In this document: piece by piece, positions 59,402 through 64,000 of the stretch
How the letters are laid out: each line of letters begins with the position of its first letter
Numbering within the stretch: position 1 is the first letter of the stretch
Assembly: GCF_000738435.1 (NCBI RefSeq)
Contig: NZ_CP003984.1
Location: 868,001-932,000, forward strand
Source of the DNA: Planktomarina temperata RCA23
Lineage (GTDB): Bacteria; Pseudomonadota; Alphaproteobacteria; Rhodobacterales; Rhodobacteraceae
Reading direction: 5' to 3'
DNA length: 64,000 bases
Translations under genes and position numbers: made by a program
The notes under the pieces: model-generated
What the model was told of the DNA's origin: nothing
The model's input: the letters and a program-made list of their open reading frames with translations, nothing else
Database searches by the model: none

Positions 59402-60322
59402 GTGAAGTCAATTCTACCTGTTCTTACCATTATTGCAGCTGTGCTATTCATCTGGACCTTGGCGGTTGTTCCGATGAATATGCATCTGACGGCTGATCAA
59501 GCACAACGCAGTGGCGCGATTGTGACGCCCGACACTCCGGTTGCGCGCAAGGAGACAAATGGTATTGTCCTTGCGCTCAAAAACCCACATTTGATCGCGC
59601 TGACCTACGTTGGGAAACGCCCAAATTTGCCGTCTCCTCATCAAGTTGGGCTGGAAATGTTTGACACAATTTTTGGGAAAAAGATCACCTCAAAACGCAG
59701 CCTTGTTTACCATGGTTGGATCACACTGGCGCCAACTTTGCTGGGATTCGCGATTGGCACCTTGCTCGGTGTGCTGCTCGCGGTTGGTATCGTTTTTAGC
59801 CGTGTGATGGACAAATCGGTCATGCCATGGGCCATCGTCAGTCAAACCATTCCGATCCTTGCTCTGGCTCCTATGATCATTGTTGTCCTCGGAGCCGCCG
59901 GCATTCACGGTGTCTTACCTAAGTCTGTTATTGCCGCTTATCTGTCTTTCTTTCCTGTGGTGGTAGGCATGGTCAAAGGGCTGCGCAGTCCGGACCATAT
60001 GCAGCTGGATCTGCTACGGACCTATAGCACCAACAATGTTCAAAGCTTTTGGAAGCTGCGCTTGCCCTCCTCGACGCCCTATTTGTTTGCCTCATTGAAA
60101 ATTGGCATCTCAGCATCCTTGATTGGCACAATCGTTGCCGAATTGCCCACTGGTGCAAAGGCAGGGTTTGGGGCACGCATGTTGGTTGGTGATCAATATG
60201 GTCAACCAATCCTGTCATGGGCGGCTCTTTTTGCGGCGGCTCTGACGGCTGCGGCCTTGGTTGGGATCATTTCATTGGTTGAACGCGGTGCGCTTCGTAA
60301 AATGGGGATGAAACCGGCATGA
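59402..60322 (+). CDS. ABC transporter permease (BinTP-dependent type)
   Basis: A 306 aa permease. A long N-terminal part with one helix (about 5-22) precedes the core of about six helices. The EAA-type loop is LRSPDHMQLDLLRTYSTNNVQSFWKLRLPSSTPYLFASLKIGISASLIGTIVAEL, which contacts the ATPase. Its stop overlaps the next permease start by 4 bp. Confidence 0.88.
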   Translation: MKSILPVLTIIAAVLFIWTLAVVPMNMHLTADQAQRSGAIVTPDTPVARKETNGIVLALKNPHLIALTYVGKRPNLPSPHQVGLEMFDTIFGKKITSKRSLVYHGWITLAPTLLGFAIGTLLGVLLAVGIVFSRVMDKSVMPWAIVSQTIPILALAPMIIVVLGAAGIHGVLPKSVIAAYLSFFPVVVGMVKGLRSPDHMQLDLLRTYSTNNVQSFWKLRLPSSTPYLFASLKIGISASLIGTIVAELPTGAKAGFGARMLVGDQYGQPILSWAALFAAALTAAALVGIISLVERGALRKMGMKPA

Positions 60323-61161
60323 TGTATGTAATCGCGGGATTTGCTATCTGGGGTCTGGGGTGGTTGCTGAATTTATATTTGGCAAACAGTAAGTGGTCGG
60401 ACTATCGCGCGATGAATATTGCAGTTCCGCTCATCTTTGGGTTGACCGTTTTGCTTGTGTGGGAGTGCTTTGTCATAGGCTTTGACGTGAACCCTGTGTT
60501 TTTGCCGCGTCCCTCTGACATCGTCTTGCGTATGGCGATTGAAATGCCACGGCTGTGGGCAGACTTCGTTCAAACCATCGTTAAAGGGGCGTTGACGGGA
60601 TACATTCTCGGTGGCTTGGCAGCCTTTGCCATCGCAGTCCTTGCGGATCGCTCCGAGTTTTTAACAAGCGGTGTGCTGCCTGTTGGAAGCTTTATGGCCG
60701 CTTTGCCCATCGTTGGGATAGCCCCGATTTTCGTTAAATGGTTCGGAAGTGATTGGGAATCTAAGGCGGCCGTGGTGGCTGTTATGGTGTTCTTTCCCAT
60801 CCTGGTTAATGTCGTCGCCGGGATGCGCGACACCACATCGATGCAGCGTGACCTCATGCGCACCTATGGGGCTGGCTATTGGCCAACCTTGCTCAAACTG
60901 CGCCTTCCAGCGGCGATGCCATTTATTTTCAATGGCTTAAAGGTCGCCACAACATTGTCTCTGATCGGTGCGATCGTTGCTGAGTTCTTTGGTTCCCCAA
61001 CCGTCGGAATGGGATTTCGTATTTCCACCAGCTTTGGCCAACTCGCCCTTGATATGGTTTGGGCTGAGATCGTCATCGCCGCAATCGCGGGGACCGCATT
61101 TTACGGTATTGTGACATTAATCGAAAAGGGCGTTACTTTTTGGCACCCATCACAACGCTGA
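60319..61161 (+). CDS. ABC transporter permease (BinTP-dependent type)
   Basis: A 280 aa permease, the partner of the previous one. An N-terminal helix pair and core helices surround the EAA-type loop MRDTTSMQRDLMRTYGAGYWPTLLKLRLPAAMPFIFNGLKVATTLSLIGAIVAEFFG. Hetero-dimeric permeases of this kind occur in ThiXYZ-like and RutG-unrelated pyrimidine systems. Confidence 0.88.
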   Translation: MMYVIAGFAIWGLGWLLNLYLANSKWSDYRAMNIAVPLIFGLTVLLVWECFVIGFDVNPVFLPRPSDIVLRMAIEMPRLWADFVQTIVKGALTGYILGGLAAFAIAVLADRSEFLTSGVLPVGSFMAALPIVGIAPIFVKWFGSDWESKAAVVAVMVFFPILVNVVAGMRDTTSMQRDLMRTYGAGYWPTLLKLRLPAAMPFIFNGLKVATTLSLIGAIVAEFFGSPTVGMGFRISTSFGQLALDMVWAEIVIAAIAGTAFYGIVTLIEKGVTFWHPSQR

Positions 61162-61209
61162 CAGTCCAATGAAGATTGCAGCAAAACCACAGACTAGGAG
61201 GTCTAAACG

Positions 61210-62205
61210 ATGAAAAAGATGATTATTGCCGCCGCTATCGCAGCGGGGCTGGGGGGCACGTCTGCCATTGCAGACGGTCACGCGAACTCCGTTTCATTGC
61301 AATTGCAGTGGGTGACGCAAGCACAATTTGCAGGCTACTATGTGGCCTTGGATAAAGGGTTTTATGAGGCCGAAGGTCTGGATGTGACGATATTGGCCGG
61401 TGGCCCGGATATTGCCCCACCCCAGGTTCTCGCAGGTGGCGGCGCGGATGCGATGCTGAACTGGATGCCTTCCGCCTTGTCGGCACGTGAAAAAGGTCTG
61501 CCGGTTGTGAACATTGCGCAGCCATTCAAGAGATCTGGCTTGATGTTAACATGTTGGAAAGACACCGGTATCACCAAGGTGGAAGACTTCCGTGGCAAGA
61601 CCATTGGTGTTTGGTTCTTTGGCAACGAATATCCGTTCCTAAGCTGGATGAGCCAAGTGGGCATTCCAACCGAGGGCGGTGCTGATGGTGTCACTGTTCT
61701 GAAGCAAGGCTTTAATGTTGATCCACTTTTGAACCGTGAAGCAGACTGCATCTCAACCATGACGTATAATGAATACGGCCAGGTGATTGATGCCGGGGTC
61801 AATCCAGATGAGTTGGTGACGTTCCAATACGAAGAACAAGGTGTGGCCACGCTTGAGGACGGTATCTACGTTCTTGAAGAGAACCTAAATGATCCGGTGT
61901 TCGTAGACAAAATGGTGCGCTTCGTGCGCGCGTCTATGGAGGGTTGGAAATATGCCGAAGCCAATGCAGAAGAAGCTGCTGGAATTATTCTTGATAACGA
62001 CGACACAGGCGCACAGAATGAAGCCGCTCAAATTCGGATGATGGGCGAAATTGCCAAACTCACAGCCGGTTCCAACGGTGCGTTGGATGTGGCTGATTTT
62101 GATCGTACGGTTGCGACTTTGTTGTCAGGTGGATCTGATCCGGTTATTTCTGCCGTTCCAGAAGGTGCGTGGACGCATAAAATTACGGACCTTGCGTTGA
62201 AGTAG
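61210..62205 (+). CDS. ABC transporter substrate-binding protein (NMT1/ThiY type)
   Basis: A 331 aa periplasmic protein with a signal peptide (MKKMIIAAAIAAGLGGTSAIADG). The mature start VSLQLQWVTQAQFAGYYVALDKGFYEAEGLDVTIL is the NMT1/THI5-like opening, shared with hydroxymethylpyrimidine-binding ThiY; a pyrimidine ligand fits that and the operon. AGGAGG precedes the ATG by 7 nt, the strongest ribosome binding site of the operon. A terminator follows. Confidence 0.9.
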   Translation: MKKMIIAAAIAAGLGGTSAIADGHANSVSLQLQWVTQAQFAGYYVALDKGFYEAEGLDVTILAGGPDIAPPQVLAGGGADAMLNWMPSALSAREKGLPVVNIAQPFKRSGLMLTCWKDTGITKVEDFRGKTIGVWFFGNEYPFLSWMSQVGIPTEGGADGVTVLKQGFNVDPLLNREADCISTMTYNEYGQVIDAGVNPDELVTFQYEEQGVATLEDGIYVLEENLNDPVFVDKMVRFVRASMEGWKYAEANAEEAAGIILDNDDTGAQNEAAQIRMMGEIAKLTAGSNGALDVADFDRTVATLLSGGSDPVISAVPEGAWTHKITDLALK

Positions 62206-62230
62206 TCACACCGATCATAGTGAAAATTTG

Positions 62231-62261
62231 AAACGCCCTGCACAGTGTAGGGCGTTTTTTT
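62231..62261 (+). terminator. Rho-independent terminator
   Basis: AAACGCCCT and AGGGCGTTT form a 9-bp stem with a 9-nt loop, followed by a run of T. It ends the RutR-controlled operon 25 bp after the binding-protein stop. Confidence 0.9.
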
Positions 62262-62412
62262 GTAATTTGTGCGAAATTTGAAGAAATATAAGCGTCGCGG
62301 ACGGTTGGACTCTTTGCTCTGGCTGAGCCGTTCTGGCCAAAATCAACCACGCAGAAATACTTGAGAAATTCGATGAGACACAGGCAAATTATGTGTGAGC
62401 AAGCCTAGTAAT

Positions 62413-63306
62413 TTAGGTTCGAGATTTCAGGGATGTGCATAAGAGGATGACAACCGAAATGATTGACAAGGCAATGCCGCCGCTGATCCAAATCGGCGGA
62501 TTCTCGTGGTCCAAGAGCCTCTCCCAAACCAGCACCCAAATGGGGGTCAAATAGGTGTAGGCCATGACATTCGTTGCCGGCAGATGCATCGACGCGAATT
62601 GTAGGCAGAGGAAGGAGAGCGATGTGGCAAATACCGCAAGATAGATAATTGTGCCCCAGATCAAGAGCGGTAATCCGGTCCAATTCGTTTGCAAAATTTC
62701 TGGGGCACCGTAAATGCTCAGTATGATTGTGCCGCTTGTGAGCATTCCAAAGGTGACCATGATGGCGTTTTCGCCTCGGTTCAATTGGCGAAAAAGGATT
62801 GGTAAAAACGCATGGGCGATGCATCCAAGAAAATAAATCAGTTCTCCTGTGCCAACCTTAAATTGTGCTATGGCAAGAATATCCGCTCGGAAAATAACCC
62901 ACACAGATCCAATGGTTCCAATAAGAATTGCCACCAGGCCATGCAGTCTTATTTTTTGCTTTAAAATAATAAACCCGAGTAAGCTGGACATCGCCGGCAT
63001 CAGCGTAAACACAGCTGCAGTAGAAATCGGCGTCGCGCTCTTTAGGCCTTCGAACATCAAGGTAAAATATATGCCAAATGTACCGCCAAGAATGAAATAA
63101 CGCCAAGAGGCTTGCATTGCCCGTTGAGTAATTGCTCCGGTAAAAAATGCAATCAGCCCCATAATGCAGGCAGCCAACCCAAAACGCACTGCCGTTAACG
63201 CAACGGGAGAAATATCATTTGCGATCATCGACCCAAATGAAAAGGATCCTCCAATGAGCATGGAAAAACCAAGCATCGCGGCATGACTTTGAAACATTCT
63301 ATTCAC
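62413..63306 (-). CDS. EamA/DMT-family transporter
   Basis: A 297 aa inner-membrane protein with about ten helices in two EamA repeats (SMLIGGSFSFGSMIANDISPVALTAVRFGLA at the start; VFTLMPAMSSLLGFIILKQKIRLHGLVAILIGTIG at mid-protein). The first codon may be GTG at 63306 or ATG at 63297; GTG overlaps the stop of a truncated upstream frame. It converges on the pyrimidine operon. Substrate unknown. Confidence 0.84.
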   Translation of the reverse strand: MNRMFQSHAAMLGFSMLIGGSFSFGSMIANDISPVALTAVRFGLAACIMGLIAFFTGAITQRAMQASWRYFILGGTFGIYFTLMFEGLKSATPISTAAVFTLMPAMSSLLGFIILKQKIRLHGLVAILIGTIGSVWVIFRADILAIAQFKVGTGELIYFLGCIAHAFLPILFRQLNRGENAIMVTFGMLTSGTIILSIYGAPEILQTNWTGLPLLIWGTIIYLAVFATSLSFLCLQFASMHLPATNVMAYTYLTPIWVLVWERLLDHENPPIWISGGIALSIISVVILLCTSLKSRT

Positions 63307-63491
63307 AGACAGTTTTAGCCTTTGGGTTGTTATTGGTGGCCATCATCCGATCACCGGTTGTGAGAACATTATCTTTCCTGAGGGCTTCAAATAGACGGGT
63401 AGAGTGTTTGATATCGTTGAATAGCCTTCTAAACGCGCCATTTTGGCTTTTCGATTGGATGGTTTCCACTGCGAGCCGTTCTTGATACTGC
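63299..63491 (-). pseudogene. C-terminal remnant of an unknown gene cut by an IS3 relic
   Basis: An open frame of about 63 codons with no start. It begins at the inverted-repeat end of the IS relic and reads QQYQERLAVETIQSKSQ and later NDIKHSTRLFEALRKDN to a TAG that overlaps the start of the EamA gene. Coding-like composition and the lack of a start suggest a gene tail left after IS insertion. I do not recognise the family. Confidence 0.4.
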
Positions 63492-63700
63492 TGAGCCGCC
63501 CCAGTTGAGTGGTCTAATTTGAATGTTAGTGCATGATTGGCCTTTGGTCCATCGGTGTCGTGGCTTCTGGCGCGGGTGGGCGATAGCCATACCGACCGTA
63601 TTGATGGGTCAACTCGATCATGTCTGCGACCAAGCGTTTTTCATCGGCACGGTCTTGGGGTAATCGCCGTTTCTTGCAGATTGTGTTTGTAGGCCAAATT
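63492..63700 (-). mobile_element. IS3-family relic: OrfB fragment and right end
   Basis: On the minus strand the frame reads KKRRLPQDRADEKRLVAD and then MIELTHQYGRYGYR, the DDE-transposase N-terminal block of IS3-group OrfB. After YGYR it jumps to the 39-bp block (63529-63567) that is identical to 34619-34657, then ends in the TGAGCCGCCCC inverted-repeat-type terminus at 63492. Most of OrfB, including the DDE core, is missing, so it cannot move itself. Confidence 0.8.
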
Positions 63701-63912
63701 TCCTCAATCTAGTTTATAATATGAAGCGGTATGGTGCTCCGCCCCTTCATTCTCTCTGGTGCGCAACTGGCGCAACACGTGTACGCGAAACCGCGCCGAT
63801 GCGCTTGCAGAGCGGCGAAAATAACAGGGCGGTTAGATTTAAACCATGACCGAAGTCTAATGCCTATGCGAATGAGGCTGACAGTCGCGACAACGAGTAG
63901 GGTTAGAGATCT
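63701..63912. other. Non-coding flank of the IS relic
   Basis: About 210 bp with no gene I can support. A minus-strand open frame across 63715-63850 has a composition seen in spurious frames and no start signal. Confidence 0.4.
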
Positions 63913-64000
63913 CTACGTCTTGTTTCTTTCTTCGCGCCAAAGAATTGTTAACCCTGAAAGAATAATTAATATTACACCGGGGAATAACTTATCTAAGGGA
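63913..64000 (-). CDS. Probable EamA/DMT transporter, C-terminal end only
   Basis: The last 28 codons of a gene that enters from the right edge. PLDKLFPGVILIILSGLTIL followed by WREERNKT is a final membrane helix plus a short basic tail, the usual end of EamA transporters (GAxLIxxSGLxILWRE). The evidence is short, so the family is tentative. Confidence 0.5.
   Translation of the reverse strand, partial: PLDKLFPGVILIILSGLTILWREERNKT

Noticed and set aside
63715-63850. Minus-strand frame near the right edge
   Set aside because: No start codon signal or known motif; likely spurious frame in the flank of an IS relic.

Overview
The window looks like chromosomal DNA of a marine-type alphaproteobacterium. 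Support comes from the moderate GC content, the several TRAP and ABC uptake systems each tied to a catabolic operon, a tRNA-Met relic with a typical alphaproteobacterial sequence, and protein families common in Rhodobacteraceae (Roseobacter group). The exact genus is inference. There are no rRNA genes, intact tRNA genes, CRISPR arrays or intact prophages.

Layout. (A) 1-2477, minus strand: end of a flagellar operon with sodium-type stator genes pomA-pomB and the start of fliD. (B) 2478-4700: an AT-rich stretch with a DUF1566 protein, an EamA transporter, the 3' half of a tRNA-Met gene (an attachment-site scar) and a nested set of strong palindromes. (C) 4701-14190: a translationally coupled minus-strand operon (TAXI-TRAP binding protein, fused TRAP permease, IclR regulator, ACMSD-like amidohydrolase, aldehyde dehydrogenase, flavin monooxygenase) divergent from a thiamine-diphosphate decarboxylase gene; together a probable aromatic or 2-oxo-acid catabolic unit. 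(D) 14265-22982: a Liv-type ABC importer operon that runs into a vanillin-type aldehyde dehydrogenase, a coniferyl-alcohol-dehydrogenase-like SDR and a flotillin. (E) 23102-34451: galB-ligK-galD (the lower gallate / protocatechuate 4,5-cleavage pathway) on the minus strand, and on the plus strand a TauE transporter, a GntR regulator, a LigM/DesA-type O-demethylase, a DctPQM TRAP system, a type I extradiol dioxygenase and an MFS transporter. D and E together look like import and breakdown of methoxylated, lignin-derived aromatics. Three TGTATACAAT sites mark a shared GntR regulon in E.

(F) 34452-38996: an IS3 relic, a cytochrome c-CopC-CopD cluster, a nucleoside deoxyribosyltransferase homologue and four small proteins, at least three with the look of dimeric alpha/beta-barrel folds. 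(G) 39033-52080: a divergent locus. On the minus strand is a tautomerase-SnoaL fusion, HyuB, HyuA, an isochorismatase-like protein, a PEP-mutase/isocitrate-lyase family enzyme and a fumarate-reductase-like flavoprotein. On the plus strand is a HutC-type regulator, LeuC/LeuD-like dehydratase subunits and a second DctPQM TRAP system. Its substrate is unknown and it is one of the best candidates for an undescribed pathway. (H) 52337-62205: reductive pyrimidine (or hydantoin) degradation with PreT-PreA, a RutR-type regulator, an M20 N-carbamoyl amidase, dihydropyrimidinase/hydantoinase and an NMT1-type ABC importer; an almost perfect RutR operator lies in front of the amidase gene. (I) 62413-64000: an EamA transporter, a second IS3 relic in inverted orientation and the C-terminal end of another probable EamA transporter.

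Functions were assigned by reading translated sequence and recalling family motifs. No database search was run, so substrates of transporters and of the enzymes in C and G are inferences.
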